Below, piece by piece: positions 1 to 10,317 of a DNA stretch of 53,530 nucleotides. The notes beneath the pieces are model-generated. The model saw only the letters and a list, made by a program, of their open reading frames with translations. It searched no databases and had not been told where the DNA came from. Source of the DNA: Marinobacter bryozoorum (lineage in GTDB: Bacteria; Pseudomonadota; Gammaproteobacteria; Pseudomonadales; Oleiphilaceae); assembly GCF_023156245.1 (NCBI RefSeq), contig NZ_JAKZAH010000025.1, positions 1 to 53,530 on the forward strand. The letters run 5' to 3'. A program made the position numbers and the translations under genes. Within the stretch, counting starts at the first letter, position 1; every line of letters begins with the position of its first letter.

Positions 1-167
1 CTTCCGGTTCCGCCGTCGCCGGCGTTCCCTGTCGAAGTGGGGCGCATTCTACAGCCCCACCGATTTCTGTCAACGACCTTTTTGAACTTTTTTATGCGGA
101 TTTCGGTTTGCCGCTACCCGACTGCCTAGTATTTGCCCGAAACGGACATATTTCAAGCAATATCGGG
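1..167. other. Gap downstream of purT
   Basis: This stretch at the left edge holds no gene I can support. It has a short inverted repeat (GTGGGG at 37-42, CCCCAC at 55-60) with a 12-base loop but no convincing T-run for the minus-strand purT transcript, so I do not call it a terminator. The segment at 78-100 is T-rich on the plus strand and may belong to the end of a gene lying left of the window. Confidence 0.4.
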
Positions 168-1355
168 TCAATCGAGCCTGACCTGCACTTTACCGGCCGC
201 TTCGGTCGCAGCTCGGCGCGCTTCTTCGATGGTTTCCTTGCGTGCAACCGCTACACCCATACGCCTGCGACCGGACAATTCCGGCTTACCAAACAGGCGT
301 AGCTGCACGTCGGGTTCAGCAAGGGCATCCTGCAGGCCGAGATAAGCCGGCGCGCTGGACTCGCCTTCCGGGAGGATGACGGCGGATGCACTCGGCCCCT
401 GCTGACGAATCGCCGGCACGGGTAATCCGAGAATGGCACGGGCGTGGAGAGCAAACTCGGACAGGTCCTGGGAGATAAGGGTCACAAGACCGGTATCGTG
501 AGGCCGTGGTGACACTTCTGAAAACCACACCTGGTCACCCTTGATAAACAGCTCGACACCGAAAACGCCATAGCCGCCCAGGTTATCGGTAATTGAGCGC
601 GCGATATCCTCGCTACGCTTCAACGCTGTCCCGCTCATGGGCTGGGGCTGCCAGGACTCCCGGTAATCGCCGTCTTCCTGACGGTGACCAATCGGGGCAC
701 AGAAACTGATACCACCTGTATGTCGCACAGTTAACAGCGTAATTTCATAATCAAAGTCGATAAACCCTTCAACAATGACCCTGCCCTTTCCTGCGCGACC
801 ACCGGTTTGTGCGTAGTTCCAGGCGTCCGTAACTTCCGCAACTTCACGAACCAGGCTTTGCCCCTTACCGGAGGAGCTCATGACCGGCTTCACGACACAG
901 GGGAAGCCAATCTCGGCCACCGCCTGCTCGAACTGCTCCCGGGTTTCAGCAAACCGATAGTCCGATACTGGCAACCCCAACTCTTCAGCCGCCAGCCGCC
1001 GGATACCCTCCCGGTTCATGGTGAGGTCAACCGCTCGCGCTGTCGGGATCACTCGATACCCCTCCTGTTCCAGCGCGACCAGTTCGCCGGTTGCAATGGC
1101 CTCGATCTCGGGGACCACCAGGTCAGGCTGCTCCTGTTCGATGACCTTGCGAAGGCTGGCCGGGTCGAGCATTTCGATCACATGGCTGCGATGGGCCACC
1201 TGCATGGCAGGCGCATTGGCATAGCGGTCACAGGCCACAACTTCCACGCCCAGGCGCTGCAGCTCAATCACCACTTCCTTACCCAGCTCACCGGACCCAC
1301 AGAACAGGACCTTGTATGCATTTTCCTTAAGTGGTGTACCGATCGTTGTCATCAT
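168..1355 (-). CDS. purT: Formate-dependent GAR transformylase (PurT)
   Basis: Phosphoribosylglycinamide formyltransferase 2 makes formyl-GAR from GAR, formate and ATP in the cytoplasm, the folate-independent route for the third step of purine synthesis. The 395-residue length is that of the family. The N-terminal pre-ATP-grasp nucleotide fold starts around residue 15 ([11 protein letters not shown]), and the ATP-grasp core shows [14 protein letters not shown] near residue 155 and a metal-binding [12 protein letters not shown] near residue 275. The ATG at 1355 is preceded by AGGAAG at a good distance. It is the last gene of a minus-strand run (NUDIX, carbonic anhydrase, DUF1289, purT). purL lies a few kilobases away on the same strand but is not co-transcribed. 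Identification is by recognition of family motifs and is secure. Confidence 0.96.
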   Translation of the reverse strand: MMTTIGTPLKENAYKVLFCGSGELGKEVVIELQRLGVEVVACDRYANAPAMQVAHRSHVIEMLDPASLRKVIEQEQPDLVVPEIEAIATGELVALEQEGYRVIPTARAVDLTMNREGIRRLAAEELGLPVSDYRFAETREQFEQAVAEIGFPCVVKPVMSSSGKGQSLVREVAEVTDAWNYAQTGGRAGKGRVIVEGFIDFDYEITLLTVRHTGGISFCAPIGHRQEDGDYRESWQPQPMSGTALKRSEDIARSITDNLGGYGVFGVELFIKGDQVWFSEVSPRPHDTGLVTLISQDLSEFALHARAILGLPVPAIRQQGPSASAVILPEGESSAPAYLGLQDALAEPDVQLRLFGKPELSGRRRMGVAVARKETIEEARRAATEAAGKVQVRLD

Positions 1356-1403
1356 ATCGTCTTCCTGCCTGTTACTACGTGGCCTTGATGGACGCGGGTG
1401 TAC

Positions 1404-1586
1404 TCAGATCAAGCTGCCGCTTTCACGCTCAGCGACGTACTCCAATACCCGTTTCCGTTCTTCATCCGTCATCGTGGTCCAGCGCAGTATTTCATCGCCG
1501 GTACGATGACAACCGATGCAGATATCCTTTTCGTCAAGCGCGCACACGCTGACACAGGGGGAACGGACACGGCGCCGGGATTCCAT
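1404..1586 (-). CDS. DUF1289 small cysteine-rich protein
   Basis: This 60-residue protein has four cysteines in the pattern CVSVCALDEKDICIGCHR, which is the signature of the DUF1289 family and suggests a small metal-binding (zinc or Fe-S) module. No function is established for the family. Its ATG overlaps the stop codon of the upstream gamma carbonic anhydrase gene by one base (TAATG), so the two are translationally coupled. purT starts 48 bases further on. The C-terminal part (ILRWTTMTDEERKRVLEYV) looks helical and is also typical of the family. Confidence 0.85.
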   Translation of the reverse strand: MESRRRVRSPCVSVCALDEKDICIGCHRTGDEILRWTTMTDEERKRVLEYVAERESGSLI

Positions 1587-2128
1587 TAGCGGCCACCGCT
1601 TTCCGGCATGAATGGCTTGAGGGCATTACGGTAACGCGCTGCGTTCTCTACGTAGTGTGCGGCGCTCAGTTCAAGCATCTTCTTCTGGTTATCGCCAAGT
1701 TCACGCTTCACCCGCCCGGGCGCGCCGATCACCAGGGAGCCGTCCGGCACTTCCATGCCCTCGGGGATAAGGGTGTTCGCCCCGATAAGGCAGTGTTTAC
1801 CGATCCGGGCGCCGTTCAGGACCACTGCATTGATACCAATCAGGGAATAGTCACCGATTTCACAGCCATGGAGCATCGCCTTGTGGCCAACGGTAACGCC
1901 CCGGCCCAGGGTCAGCCTGATACCCGAATCCGTGTGCAGTACCGAACCATCCTGGACGTTGGATTCGGGCCCGATCGTGATCAGGTCATTGTCGCCACGG
2001 ATCACCACGTTGAACCAGATGCTGGACTGCTCGTGCAGTGCCACACTGCCGACCACCGTCGCGTTGTCTGCCACAAACTGCCCTTCACCAATCAGTTCGG
2101 GCTTACGTTCTGCCAGTTCGTATAACAT
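1586..2128 (-). CDS. Gamma carbonic anhydrase family protein (YrdA-like)
   Basis: A left-handed beta-helix protein of the gamma carbonic anhydrase/hexapeptide repeat family, 180 residues from the chosen start. Hexapeptide-type turns run through the middle ([50 protein letters not shown]). The metal-ligand histidines of this family are seen as H in VLHTDSG and in the GHKAMLHG segment. YrdA-like members bind zinc, but carbonic anhydrase activity has not been shown for most, so the enzymatic role is uncertain. I chose the ATG at 2128 because a full AGGAGG lies seven bases upstream; an upstream ATG at 2158 would add ten residues ([10 protein letters not shown]) and overlap the NUDIX gene stop, with no comparable ribosome binding site. 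Confidence 0.88.
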   Translation of the reverse strand: MLYELAERKPELIGEGQFVADNATVVGSVALHEQSSIWFNVVIRGDNDLITIGPESNVQDGSVLHTDSGIRLTLGRGVTVGHKAMLHGCEIGDYSLIGINAVVLNGARIGKHCLIGANTLIPEGMEVPDGSLVIGAPGRVKRELGDNQKKMLELSAAHYVENAARYRNALKPFMPESGGR

Positions 2129-2157
2129 GCCAGTCCTCCTTTTAACCCGCCTCCACA

Positions 2158-2757
2158 TCAGTCATGGCGGGGCTTGAGCAAATCGATGCGGGCATCGTAC
2201 ACGGCATTCAGAAACTCCACCAGAACCACGGCCGACAACCCCCAGATCTGATAATCCTCCCACCGATAGCAGGGAACATGGTAGGTATTATCGAGAAACG
2301 GCAGGACATCGGTGCGCTCCCTGCGATCCTCCAGGAAGAACTCAACCGGCACACGGAAAATGCTCTCAATCTCGTGGGGGTTAGGAACCAGCGGATGGTC
2401 GGCCGGCACAATACCAACGTAGGGTGTTACTAGGATGCCGTAGCGGGAAATCACCTGGCTCAGCGGACCCACCAGCTGCACCTGATCTGGTGGCAGGCCG
2501 ATTTCCTCGTGGGTTTCCCGCAATGCGGTATGGGCGAGGTTGGGGTCTGTACTATCCTTTTTGCCTCCCGGAAAGGCGACCTGGCCACGGTGGGTTGATA
2601 AATTGGAGGAACGAAGCGTAAACAGGATCTCCGGAGAGCCAGCATTATCCGACACCGGCACCAACACACTGGCTTCTGGATAGTCCATCGCCAGGCGGCT
2701 CGGCGTGTGCCGGGCTAGCCTTTCCGTCAGTAAATCGCGCAAAATCGGTCTCCACAC
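2158..2757 (-). CDS. CoA pyrophosphatase, NUDIX hydrolase (NudL-like)
   Basis: This enzyme probably splits coenzyme A or its derivatives into 3',5'-ADP and phosphopantetheine. The sequence has the CoA-pyrophosphatase (UPF0035) motif [18 protein letters not shown] directly before the NUDIX box, which reads GGKKDSTD followed by [11 protein letters not shown]. The minus-strand frame is open to 2808 with a start codon, but that would overlap the divergent NUDIX gene's promoter region. I give a GTG at 2757 as the likelier start ([14 protein letters not shown]); a TTG at 2742 is also possible. It heads the minus-strand run leading to purT. The divergent neighbour is another NUDIX protein of a different subfamily. 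Confidence 0.85.
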   Translation of the reverse strand: MWRPILRDLLTERLARHTPSRLAMDYPEASVLVPVSDNAGSPEILFTLRSSNLSTHRGQVAFPGGKKDSTDPNLAHTALRETHEEIGLPPDQVQLVGPLSQVISRYGILVTPYVGIVPADHPLVPNPHEIESIFRVPVEFFLEDRRERTDVLPFLDNTYHVPCYRWEDYQIWGLSAVVLVEFLNAVYDARIDLLKPRHD

Positions 2758-2828
2758 TTGAGATGAGACAAGGCACCCGGCGAACGATACACTGGGGCCA
2801 TCAATCAAACTATTATACGGGGTATTTC

Positions 2829-3377
2829 ATGAACTTCTGCAGTAGCTGCGGTCATCCTGTGGAAAGCCGCATCCCTGCCGGCGATAACCGGCCTCGCTAT
2901 GTCTGCACCCGGTGCGAGACCATTCATTACCAGAATCCACGCATCGTTGCAGGCACCGTGCCTGTCTGGGAGGGGAAGATCCTGCTATGCCGCCGTGCCA
3001 TAGAGCCGCGCTACGGTTACTGGACCCTGCCGGCGGGCTTTATGGAAAACTCGGAGACCACCGAAGAGGCGGCCTCCCGGGAAACCCTGGAGGAAGCCAT
3101 GGCGGATGTGGAGCTGGCAGGTTTGTACACAATGATCCATGTACCCCATATCGACCAGGTACACATGTTTTACCGGGCCTTCCTCACTGAGGAGCGTTTC
3201 GGAGCAGGCGAAGAATCACTGGAAACAGAACTGTTCGAACTGAACCGCATCCCCTGGGACGAAATTTCGTTTCCCACGGTTCGACGTACGCTCGAGCACT
3301 TTGTAGAAGATGTTCAGCGCAATGACTTCCCGCTGCGCATCAGTGATATCCGGCACCGGATCAAGCCAAAGGAATAG
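2829..3377 (+). CDS. NUDIX hydrolase with N-terminal zinc ribbon
   Basis: A 182-residue cytoplasmic protein. The N-terminus has a four-cysteine zinc ribbon (CSSCG, then CTRCE about 25 residues on). It is followed by a NUDIX domain whose box is GFMENSETTEEAASRETLEE, matching GX5EX7REUXEE, with alanine where the consensus has glycine. The substrate is unknown; related proteins hydrolyse nucleotide sugars or dinucleotides such as NADH, but the extra motif of true NudC (SQPWPFPxS) is absent. The frame is open from 2763, but I chose the ATG at 2829 because homologues begin MNFCSSCG; the upstream GGGGT is only a moderate ribosome binding site. Confidence 0.88.
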   Translation: MNFCSSCGHPVESRIPAGDNRPRYVCTRCETIHYQNPRIVAGTVPVWEGKILLCRRAIEPRYGYWTLPAGFMENSETTEEAASRETLEEAMADVELAGLYTMIHVPHIDQVHMFYRAFLTEERFGAGEESLETELFELNRIPWDEISFPTVRRTLEHFVEDVQRNDFPLRISDIRHRIKPKE

Positions 3378-3398
3378 TTGTCCGGTCCCCCCTCGATC

Positions 3399-3710
3399 TC
3401 AGAAGTCTTCCAGCCGGTATACCTCGTAAGCGGGCTCTTCATAGGGATGGGCCCGCTTCATAGCAGCCACTACATCGCGAATCAGCCGGTCTTCGCAAAC
3501 CAGCTCTACCTTCACCTCGTCTACCCGCTCCAATCGACCCTGCTCCCCCAGATGTGGGTTGCTTCCCTGCAGCGGCCTGAACTGCCCCTGGCCAAGCGTT
3601 TGCCATGCGCAACTGTCATAGTCGCCAATACGCCCACCACCAGCCTCGAAAACCGCCTCCTTGGTCGCTTCCGCATCGTGTACCGGCACAAAGAAACAGA
3701 ATTTGTACAT
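3399..3710 (-). CDS. NIF3-like small protein (YqfO/PII-like domain)
   Basis: A 103-residue protein that matches the small insert domain of NIF3/YqfO proteins: MYKFCFFVPVHDAEATKEAVFEAG at the start, GxxGxYxxCxW-like GGGRIGDYDSCAW in the middle, and the characteristic AHPYEEPAYEVY near the end. Stand-alone versions are common in gammaproteobacteria and are often named after NIF3, although the dinuclear metal-binding domains of full-length NIF3 are missing here. The fold resembles PII signalling proteins; no activity is known. It is transcribed alone, toward the end of the NUDIX gene. The 460-base gap upstream contains the DnaA-box-like cluster described separately. Confidence 0.85.
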   Translation of the reverse strand: MYKFCFFVPVHDAEATKEAVFEAGGGRIGDYDSCAWQTLGQGQFRPLQGSNPHLGEQGRLERVDEVKVELVCEDRLIRDVVAAMKRAHPYEEPAYEVYRLEDF

Positions 3711-4102
3711 GGATAAATCCCCCGACCGAAAATTGTGAAATCAAGACTGAAACAGCTTGACTCGGGCGTCAACCCGGGCCGTTTAAGGGCCTTAAGGGTT
3801 ACCCACAAAATCTGTGGATAACTTTGGGGATAGTTTTTGGGTAGACGCCGGAAAGGCCCGTGGTTACGGCGCTCCACTCAAATTGGCGAGAAATCCACCT
3901 TCTAATTAAAAGTGTTTAAAATCATACCGTTATAAAAGTCGAGCATTTAATGCACGAGTTGCTGGCGTTTCAGGCACTGACGTACGGATAAGTCCGCCAG
4001 CGTGTGCATAAAACCATTTAGTCAAGGGTTTTTTTCGCTATAAAAGCCGCAAAAGCCCTTGCAATACGCAGCGTTAGGCAAAAGTTTTCAACAGTCACAA
4101 AA
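3711..4102. other. Long non-coding gap between NIF3-like gene and purL
   Basis: No gene is supported here. The left part (3783-3833) has a 13-base palindrome TTAAGGGCCTTAA and a cluster of DnaA-box-like nonamers (separate entry). The right part (3890-4100) is AT-rich for this genome, with two similar short sequences (TTATAAAAGTC and CTATAAAAGCC). An open frame on the minus strand through 3521-3877 overlaps the NIF3-like gene out of frame and has no family resemblance. Confidence 0.6.
3799..3833. promoter_or_regulatory. DnaA-box-like cluster
   Basis: TGTGGATAA at 3813-3821 is an exact match (reverse strand) to the DnaA box TTATCCACA. TTACCCACA at 3799-3807 is one base off, in the opposite orientation, separated by five bases, so the two form a near-perfect inverted repeat. 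A third, weaker copy (TGGGGATAG, two mismatches) follows at 3825-3833. Next to an AT-rich stretch in a gene-free gap, this could be a DnaA titration or reactivation site (datA/DARS type) or a DnaA-controlled promoter. The function is inferred. Confidence 0.45.
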
Positions 4103-4136
4103 AAGCCGGTGACAGACAATCCTGCCACCGGCTTTC
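4103..4136 (-). terminator. Rho-independent terminator of purL
   Basis: A perfect 10-bp stem (AAAGCCGGTG at 4103-4112, CACCGGCTTT at 4127-4136) with a 14-base loop. Read on the minus strand it ends in a run of Ts, just after the purL stop codon. Confidence 0.9.
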
Positions 4137-4169
4137 AGGTCAGTGAGCGGGCCAGGTCAGCCCGTCATA

Positions 4170-7100
4170 TCACCCCAGCCATTTGCGGGCATTACGGAAC
4201 ATCCTCAGCCAGGGGCCATCTTCGCCCCAGCCTTCCGGGTGCCAGGAGAACTGGGCTGTGCGGAAGACACGCTCAGGGTGTGGCATCATGATCGTGACCC
4301 GACCGTCGTCGCTGGTCAGCCCGGTAATGCCGCCTTCCGACCCGTTGGGGTTATAGGGGTAACGGGTTGTCGGCTGCCCGTGGTGGTCCACATAGCGCAT
4401 GGCCACCTGCCCGGAACGGTCAAAGGCTTCAAATCCGCCCTCCCCGAACTCTGTGCGCCCCTCACCATGGGCCACCGCGATAGGCATCCGGGATCCGGCC
4501 ATGCCATCGAGGAAGGCAGACCTGGAGGATTGAACCTCAACCATCACCAGGCGCGCCTCGAACTGCTCGGACTGATTGCGAACAAAGCGCGGCCAGCCGG
4601 ACGTACCCGGGATCAGTTCATGGAGATTGGACAGCATCTGGCAGCCGTTGCATACCCCCAGGGCCAGGGTGTCGTCGCGCCCGAAGAACCCGGCAAACTG
4701 GTCCCTGACCCGTGCATTAAACAGAATGGACTTGGCCCAGCCCTCACCGGCACCGAGTACATCACCATAGGAGAAACCACCACAGGCGACCAGTGACCGG
4801 AAGCCATCCAGCGTCACCCGGCCCGATAGCAGATCACTCATATGGACATCCACAGCGTCGAAGCCAGCGCGGTCAAAGGCGGCAGCCATCTCGGTCTGGC
4901 CGTTAACGCCCTGCTCGCGCAGGACAGCAACCTTCGGGCGAGCGCCGCTCGCAATGTACGGCGCCGTCACGTCTTCTGAAGGGTCGAAGCTCAGCTGGGC
5001 GTCGAGCCCGGGGTCGTCACTGGCAAGCAGGTTATCGAACTCTTCCTGTGCACAGTTGGCGTTGTCGCGAAGGCTCTGGATGCGATAGCTGGTCTCTGAC
5101 CAGAGGCGCTGAAGGTCTGCACGGGGCTGGTCGATGACCGGCTCTCCTTCAAAGGAGAAACGTACCCTGTCTTCGTCGTTCAGGGTGCCAATGACGGAGG
5201 TATGCTCACCCAACCCGGCTCCCGAGAACTGCTGCAGTACAAACGGGGTATCCTCGCGCCGTACCTGGATCACCGCGCCCAGCTCTTCATTGAACAGCTC
5301 ACGGGCAAACTGGCTTGCTTCCTCAGCAAGGCCGTCAAGGCGGATATCGACACCGGTACGGCCAGCAAACGCCATTTCGGCCAGTGTGACGAACACACCG
5401 CCGTCAGACCGGTCGTGGTAGGCCAGCAGTTTGCCCTCCTGGTTCAGGCCCTGGATCACTGCAAAGAAGGCCTTGATATCCTCCGGGTCATCTAGGTCTG
5501 GCGCTACAGCACCCATCTGGCCAAACACCTGCGCCAGGGCCGAGCCGCCAAGACGGTTCTGGCCAGCGGCCAGATCCACCAGGATAAGGTCCGTTTCACC
5601 CTGGTCTGTTTTCAGTTGGGGCGTGAGGGTACGGGTCACGTCCGTTACCGGTGCAAAGCCACTGATGATCAGCGACAGCGGTGCAGTAACACTCTTCTGC
5701 TCCTCACCCTCTTCCCACACGGTCTTCATGGACATGGAGTCCTTGCCCACGGGAATAGCAATACCCAGCGCCGGGCATAGCTCCATACCCACCGCACGAA
5801 CCGTTTCGTAGAGGTTCTCGTCTTCGCCCGGGTGACCCGCTGCCGCCATCCAGTTAGCAGACAGACGGATGTCGGAAAGCTTCGCAACAGAAGCAGCCGC
5901 CAGGTTGGTAATTGCCTCACCCACGGCCATCCGGCCGGAGGCTGGTGAATCAATACAGGCCACCGGCGTACGCTCACCCATGGCCATGGCTTCGCCGGTG
6001 ATGACATCGTAGCTGGTCGCGGTTACTGCCACATCAGCCACCGGGACTTGCCAGGGGCCAACCATCTGGTCGCGGGCAACAAGCCCTGTGATGGTTCGGT
6101 CACCAATGGTAATCAGGAAGCCCTTGCTACCCACGGATGGAAGGCGCAGCACCCGGCTCACGGCATCATTCAGATCGATCTTCGTGGAATCGAAGATGGA
6201 CTTGGTGAACGATGTACGGTTGATGCTGCGGTGCATCCGGGGTGGCTTGCCGAACAGCACCTCCATGGGCAGATCGACGGGAGAGTCGCCATAGTAGGCA
6301 TCCGCCAGGGCAAGGTGATGGGTTTCAGTGGCTTCACCAATGACGGCATAGGGGCAGCGCTCACGACGGCAGATAGCGTCGAACCGCTCCATGTTCTCTT
6401 CAGCAACGGCCATTACGTACCGCTCCTGGGATTCGTTGCACCAGATCTCAAGCGGCGACATACCAGGCTCATCGCTGGGGATATCCCGCAGCTCGAACTT
6501 GCCGCCGCGACCGCCATCCTTTACCAGCTCAGGCATGGCGTTTGATAGCCCACCGGCACCCACGTCGTGGATAAAGGCGATCGGATTATGTTCACCCTGC
6601 TGCCAGCAGCGGTCAATCACTTCCTGGCAACGCCGTTCCATTTCCGGGTTACCCCGTTGTACAGAGGCAAAGTCCAGGTTCTCGTTGCTGGTACCGGAGT
6701 CCATGGATGACGCAGCACCACCACCCAGGCCAATCAGCATGGACGGGCCACCCAGTACGATGAGGCGGGCGCCTACCGGGATTTCGCCTTTGTCGACGTG
6801 CTCTTCACGGATGTTCCCCAGGCCACCGGCAATCATGATGGGTTTATGATATCCCCGAACTTCCTCGCCGGCAGCTCCTGCTACTCTCTGTTCGAACGTG
6901 CGGAAATAGCCGGCCAGGTTGGGCCTGCCGAATTCGTTGTTGAAGGAGGCACCACCAACCGGTGCGTCAATCATGATATCCAGTGGCGAGGCGATGCGAT
7001 CCGGCCGGCCATAGCCCTGCTCCCAGGGCTGAAGATCACCCGGAATTTCCAGGTTCGACACAGTAAACCCGGTAAGGCCGGCCTTTGGCTTGGAACCACG

Positions 7101-8069
7101 CCCGGTGGCCCCCTCGTCACGGATCTCTCCACCGGCACCGGTAGCAGAACCGGCAAACGGGGAAATGGCGGTAGGGTGGTTATGGGTTTCCACTTTCATC
7201 AGGATGTGGATCGGCTCGCTCACATACTCATAGCGGGCCGACTCCGGGTTCGGGAAGAACCGCCCCCCGACTGAACCCCGAATGACCGAGGCGTTGTCCT
7301 TATATGCAGACAGCACGCCCTCGCTGCTCATCTCGTGGGTATTGCGGATCATCGCGAACAGAGACTTCTGCTGCCCCTCGCCGTCAATATCCCAGGAAGC
7401 GTTGAAAATCTTGTGGCGGCAATGCTCAGAGTTCGCCTGGGCGAACATCATCAGTTCGACGTCGGTTGGGTCCCTGTCCAGGTTGCTGAACGACTCAACG
7501 AGGTAATCGATTTCATCCTCGGCCAGGGCCAGCCCCAGGCGCTGGTTTGCTTCGACCAGGGCGGGACGCCCACCGGACAGGACCGGCACGCGCTCCAGTG
7601 GACGGGGCTCTTCACGGTGGAACAGGAGCTCAGCCCCCCCCATCTCGTGAAAGACGGTCTCCGTCATGCGGTCATGGAGCAGCGCGGCAATTGCCTGGCG
7701 ATCTTCCCGGCAGAGCTTCTTGTCCGCTGTGACATAGTAGGCGATACCACGCTCGATCCTGCGCACCTGACGCAGGCCGCAGTTACGTGCGATATCCGTT
7801 GCCTTGCTGGACCAGGGAGACACAGTGCCCGGCCGGGGAACGACCAGGAACAGGACACCATCCGGTTCGCGGCGGGAAGCGCTGGGGCCATAGGTCAGCA
7901 GCCGGTCAAGCACCGCCTGGTCAGCGTCACCAAGATCGGACTCGGCATCCACAAAATGCATGAATTCCGCATAGATGGCTCGCACGCCTTCAACGGCGCC
8001 GGCCAGTTGGCCAAACAGTTTTTCGGAGCGGAAAGGGGAAAGAGCGGGGGCGCCGCGGAGTTCCAGCAT
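4170..8069 (-). CDS. purL: Phosphoribosylformylglycinamidine synthase (PurL)
   Basis: The large single-chain FGAM synthase converts formyl-GAR, glutamine and ATP to FGAM, the fourth step of purine synthesis. At 1299 residues it has the gammaproteobacterial length. The order is an N-terminal PurS-like region, a linker, the AIRS-like synthetase halves ([11 protein letters not shown] near residue 215, [15 protein letters not shown] near residue 290, [15 protein letters not shown] near residue 890) and a C-terminal glutamine amidotransferase domain. The amidotransferase shows [16 protein letters not shown], the nucleophile cysteine in [10 protein letters not shown], and the His-Glu pair in MPHPERVFR. 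All key motifs are intact. It is monocistronic, with a terminator directly downstream, and is divergent from mltF, the same arrangement as in Pseudomonas. Confidence 0.98.
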   Translation of the reverse strand: MLELRGAPALSPFRSEKLFGQLAGAVEGVRAIYAEFMHFVDAESDLGDADQAVLDRLLTYGPSASRREPDGVLFLVVPRPGTVSPWSSKATDIARNCGLRQVRRIERGIAYYVTADKKLCREDRQAIAALLHDRMTETVFHEMGGAELLFHREEPRPLERVPVLSGGRPALVEANQRLGLALAEDEIDYLVESFSNLDRDPTDVELMMFAQANSEHCRHKIFNASWDIDGEGQQKSLFAMIRNTHEMSSEGVLSAYKDNASVIRGSVGGRFFPNPESARYEYVSEPIHILMKVETHNHPTAISPFAGSATGAGGEIRDEGATGRGSKPKAGLTGFTVSNLEIPGDLQPWEQGYGRPDRIASPLDIMIDAPVGGASFNNEFGRPNLAGYFRTFEQRVAGAAGEEVRGYHKPIMIAGGLGNIREEHVDKGEIPVGARLIVLGGPSMLIGLGGGAASSMDSGTSNENLDFASVQRGNPEMERRCQEVIDRCWQQGEHNPIAFIHDVGAGGLSNAMPELVKDGGRGGKFELRDIPSDEPGMSPLEIWCNESQERYVMAVAEENMERFDAICRRERCPYAVIGEATETHHLALADAYYGDSPVDLPMEVLFGKPPRMHRSINRTSFTKSIFDSTKIDLNDAVSRVLRLPSVGSKGFLITIGDRTITGLVARDQMVGPWQVPVADVAVTATSYDVITGEAMAMGERTPVACIDSPASGRMAVGEAITNLAAASVAKLSDIRLSANWMAAAGHPGEDENLYETVRAVGMELCPALGIAIPVGKDSMSMKTVWEEGEEQKSVTAPLSLIISGFAPVTDVTRTLTPQLKTDQGETDLILVDLAAGQNRLGGSALAQVFGQMGAVAPDLDDPEDIKAFFAVIQGLNQEGKLLAYHDRSDGGVFVTLAEMAFAGRTGVDIRLDGLAEEASQFARELFNEELGAVIQVRREDTPFVLQQFSGAGLGEHTSVIGTLNDEDRVRFSFEGEPVIDQPRADLQRLWSETSYRIQSLRDNANCAQEEFDNLLASDDPGLDAQLSFDPSEDVTAPYIASGARPKVAVLREQGVNGQTEMAAAFDRAGFDAVDVHMSDLLSGRVTLDGFRSLVACGGFSYGDVLGAGEGWAKSILFNARVRDQFAGFFGRDDTLALGVCNGCQMLSNLHELIPGTSGWPRFVRNQSEQFEARLVMVEVQSSRSAFLDGMAGSRMPIAVAHGEGRTEFGEGGFEAFDRSGQVAMRYVDHHGQPTTRYPYNPNGSEGGITGLTSDDGRVTIMMPHPERVFRTAQFSWHPEGWGEDGPWLRMFRNARKWLG

Positions 8070-8282
8070 GGGTTATAACCTGTATCGCGCGAACTTGGGA
8101 AACCGGTACTTTACCACCCGGGGTTGCGTGGCTGGCAGGCGGGGGTCAGGGCACCGTTGATGATCGGGCGCAATAATACTGGAAACTGAAGCGGGGATAC
8201 AGCAGCGAACAACAAATGTACAATAACGACAGGTACACGCGATCTTCCCCTGGTGAATTGACCTTCTTCGCCGTTCCGGGGG

Positions 8283-9857
8283 ATGATGCAGGATCCTTTT
8301 CCGGAGGCCATGAACTTGGGTAACTCCCGAGACTTCATAACACACCGGCTCCCCAGGCACGGCATACTGGCCCTGTTGCTTTGGGTGCTGGCAATCGGTG
8401 GCTGCACCCGCCCAGATACCCTCGCAACCGTGAAGGCGGAGGGGGTGTTGCACGTGATCACTCGCAATGCTCCCTCCATTTATTACCAGGATCGGGAAGG
8501 CGCGACCGGTTTCGACTATGAGCTGGCGCAACGATTTGCCGATCACCTCGGTGTTGAACTCCGGGTCCGACTGGCCGAAGGCAACAGCGAGATCCTCCGT
8601 GTGCTGGACGACGGCTATGCCCACATCGGTTTTACCGGACTGTCGGCTGACCGTGACTGGGGGGACCGTTTTCGTTCCCTGGCCAACGGCCTGACCTCAG
8701 AATCGGTCATGACCTACCATCGCGGACTGGAACACCCCGAAAGCATCGAAGACCTGTTAGAACAAGAAGTGGCTGTGCATGTGGCCGCAGAGTCCAACCA
8801 TCTGCCTCATCTGCAGCAATTGCAGTCAGAACACCCCACCCTGTCCTACCAGGTCCATGAAAACCTGGATTCCGCGGGCATGCTCGAGCGGGTAGAAACC
8901 GGCGAATTCCCGGCCGCCGTGGTGGACGCCAACGAACTGGCCCTGAACCATGTTTTCTACCCCAATGTGAAACGGGCTTTCAGTGTCAGTGACCAGGAAG
9001 CCATCGCCTGGCTTTTCCCGACCAGCAACGACGGCACCCTGTATGACGAAGCCCGCCGCTTTCTCCAGCAGATCGAGCAGGATGGCACCCTGGCTCACCT
9101 GCGGGAGCGCTTTTACGGCCACCTGGGACAACTGGGCTACGTGGGCGCCCTCACCTTTGAGGAACATATCCAGGAGCGCCTGCCTCAATACATCGACACA
9201 TTCCGGGGCAACGGCGAAGAAACCGGCCTCGACTGGCGGCTGCTGGCTGCGATCGGTTACCAGGAATCCAACTGGCGCCGGGATGCCGTATCGCCCACCG
9301 GGGTTCGTGGCATCATGATGCTGACCCGGGCAACCGCCGAGCACATTGGCATCGACAACCGGCTCAACCCACAGCAGAGCATCGAGGGAGGCGCCCGCTA
9401 CCTTCGCCAGGTCCACGGGATGATTCCGGAACACGTGCAGGAACCGGACCGGACCTGGTTCGCCCTGGCCTCCTACAACGTCGGCTTTGGTCACCTGGAA
9501 GACGCCCGGAAACTCACAGAATCCGCAGGCCGGAATCCGGACCGCTGGCTGGATGTAAAAGAGTTCCTGCCGTTGCTATCGCAAAAAGAGTGGTACTCGA
9601 AAACCCGCCACGGCTATGCGCGGGGCCATGAGCCAGTCATCTACGTGCAGAATATCCGCCGCTACTACGACGTGCTGGCGCGTCGCTATGACCTGCAATC
9701 CGAGCAGGACGCTCCCATGATCGCCGATGCCGGCAGCGGTGAGCTAAGCCCCCCAGCCACGACCCGAACCCGGAAAACCCGGGAGCCGCGACCAGAGCAG
9801 CAGGAAACCACCCTGACGCTACCCCGGGAAATGAGCCTCACTCCTCCGACGCTCTGA
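8283..9857 (+). CDS. mltF: Membrane-bound lytic murein transglycosylase F (MltF)
   Basis: A peptidoglycan-cleaving lipoprotein. Residues 27-41 form a lipoprotein signal ending in AIGGC, with Cys41 the probable lipidated residue, so it should sit in the outer membrane facing the periplasm. Residues about 50-285 form a solute-binding-protein-like (SBP_bac_3) regulatory domain, and 300-460 the SLT catalytic domain with the catalytic glutamate in IGYQESNW (Glu328), then GVRGIMMLT and ALASYNVGFGH. The C-terminal 50 residues are low-complexity, rich in Pro, Thr and Arg. Two ATGs lie at 8283 and 8286, and another at 8310 right after CCGGAGG, but too close to it for a normal spacing, so the exact start is open. 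Its last 20 bases overlap the end of the convergent recX gene. Confidence 0.93.
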   Translation: MMQDPFPEAMNLGNSRDFITHRLPRHGILALLLWVLAIGGCTRPDTLATVKAEGVLHVITRNAPSIYYQDREGATGFDYELAQRFADHLGVELRVRLAEGNSEILRVLDDGYAHIGFTGLSADRDWGDRFRSLANGLTSESVMTYHRGLEHPESIEDLLEQEVAVHVAAESNHLPHLQQLQSEHPTLSYQVHENLDSAGMLERVETGEFPAAVVDANELALNHVFYPNVKRAFSVSDQEAIAWLFPTSNDGTLYDEARRFLQQIEQDGTLAHLRERFYGHLGQLGYVGALTFEEHIQERLPQYIDTFRGNGEETGLDWRLLAAIGYQESNWRRDAVSPTGVRGIMMLTRATAEHIGIDNRLNPQQSIEGGARYLRQVHGMIPEHVQEPDRTWFALASYNVGFGHLEDARKLTESAGRNPDRWLDVKEFLPLLSQKEWYSKTRHGYARGHEPVIYVQNIRRYYDVLARRYDLQSEQDAPMIADAGSGELSPPATTRTRKTREPRPEQQETTLTLPREMSLTPPTL

Positions 9858-10317
9858 CCGTCGCCAGCGCCTGCTCTATATGTTCAGCGGAATAGCCACG
9901 ACGAGCTAGGAATGCGCCCTGGCGCTGGCGCTCGTGCCAGTCATCAGAAACATCCCCCAGGCCGAATCGCTTGTCCCTGAGCTGTACCGCCATGGCGACC
10001 CATCCTGAATCGGGTATGGCGGCCAATTCCGCGGGCGTATTCCGAATACCCTTTTGCTGGAGGTCAGCCAGTATCTTTAACGGACCATAACCGGCATCGA
10101 CACGCTGGCGCACAAAGACCTCTGCAAAGCGGTCGTCGCTCAGCCACTTCCTTTCTTCGAAGTCATCCAGCACCTGCTCAATAACCTGTGTGTCGACCCG
10201 GCGCTGACGAAGCTTCATGGCCAGTTCGAAACGGCTGTGCTCACGACGCGCCAGCAGGCGCAGCGCGATTTCCGGCGCCTGTTCGTTGGGATCCTTTTTT
10301 TTGGTCAGGTTTGCCAT
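9838..10317 (-). CDS. recX: Regulatory protein RecX
   Basis: A 159-residue helical protein of the RecX family, which binds RecA filaments and limits recombinase and coprotease activity. Repeated three-helix units are visible: ALRLLARREHSRFELAMKLR (about residues 19-38), VIEQVLDDFEERKWLSDDRFAE, and a C-terminal RQGAFLARRGYSAEHIEQAL. recX usually follows recA, but here the sequence upstream is a divergent DUF349 gene and there is no trace of recA in the window. I see no CTGT-N8-ACAG type SOS box in the 173-base upstream gap. The 3' end overlaps mltF tail-to-tail by 20 bases. Confidence 0.92.
   Translation of the reverse strand: MANLTKKKDPNEQAPEIALRLLARREHSRFELAMKLRQRRVDTQVIEQVLDDFEERKWLSDDRFAEVFVRQRVDAGYGPLKILADLQQKGIRNTPAELAAIPDSGWVAMAVQLRDKRFGLGDVSDDWHERQRQGAFLARRGYSAEHIEQALATVRASEE

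Noticed and set aside
37..60. Hairpin GTGGGG/CCCCAC as purT terminator
   Set aside because: It lies more than 100 bases past the stop codon, the stem is short, and no T-run follows on the minus strand.
3521..3877. Minus-strand open frame of 118 codons upstream of the NIF3-like gene
   Set aside because: It overlaps the NIF3-like gene in another frame, runs across the DnaA-box region, and its translation resembles no family.
8073..8624. Minus-strand open frame of 183 codons between purL and mltF
   Set aside because: Most of it is antisense to the mltF signal and N-terminal domain; the translation has no recognisable motifs.
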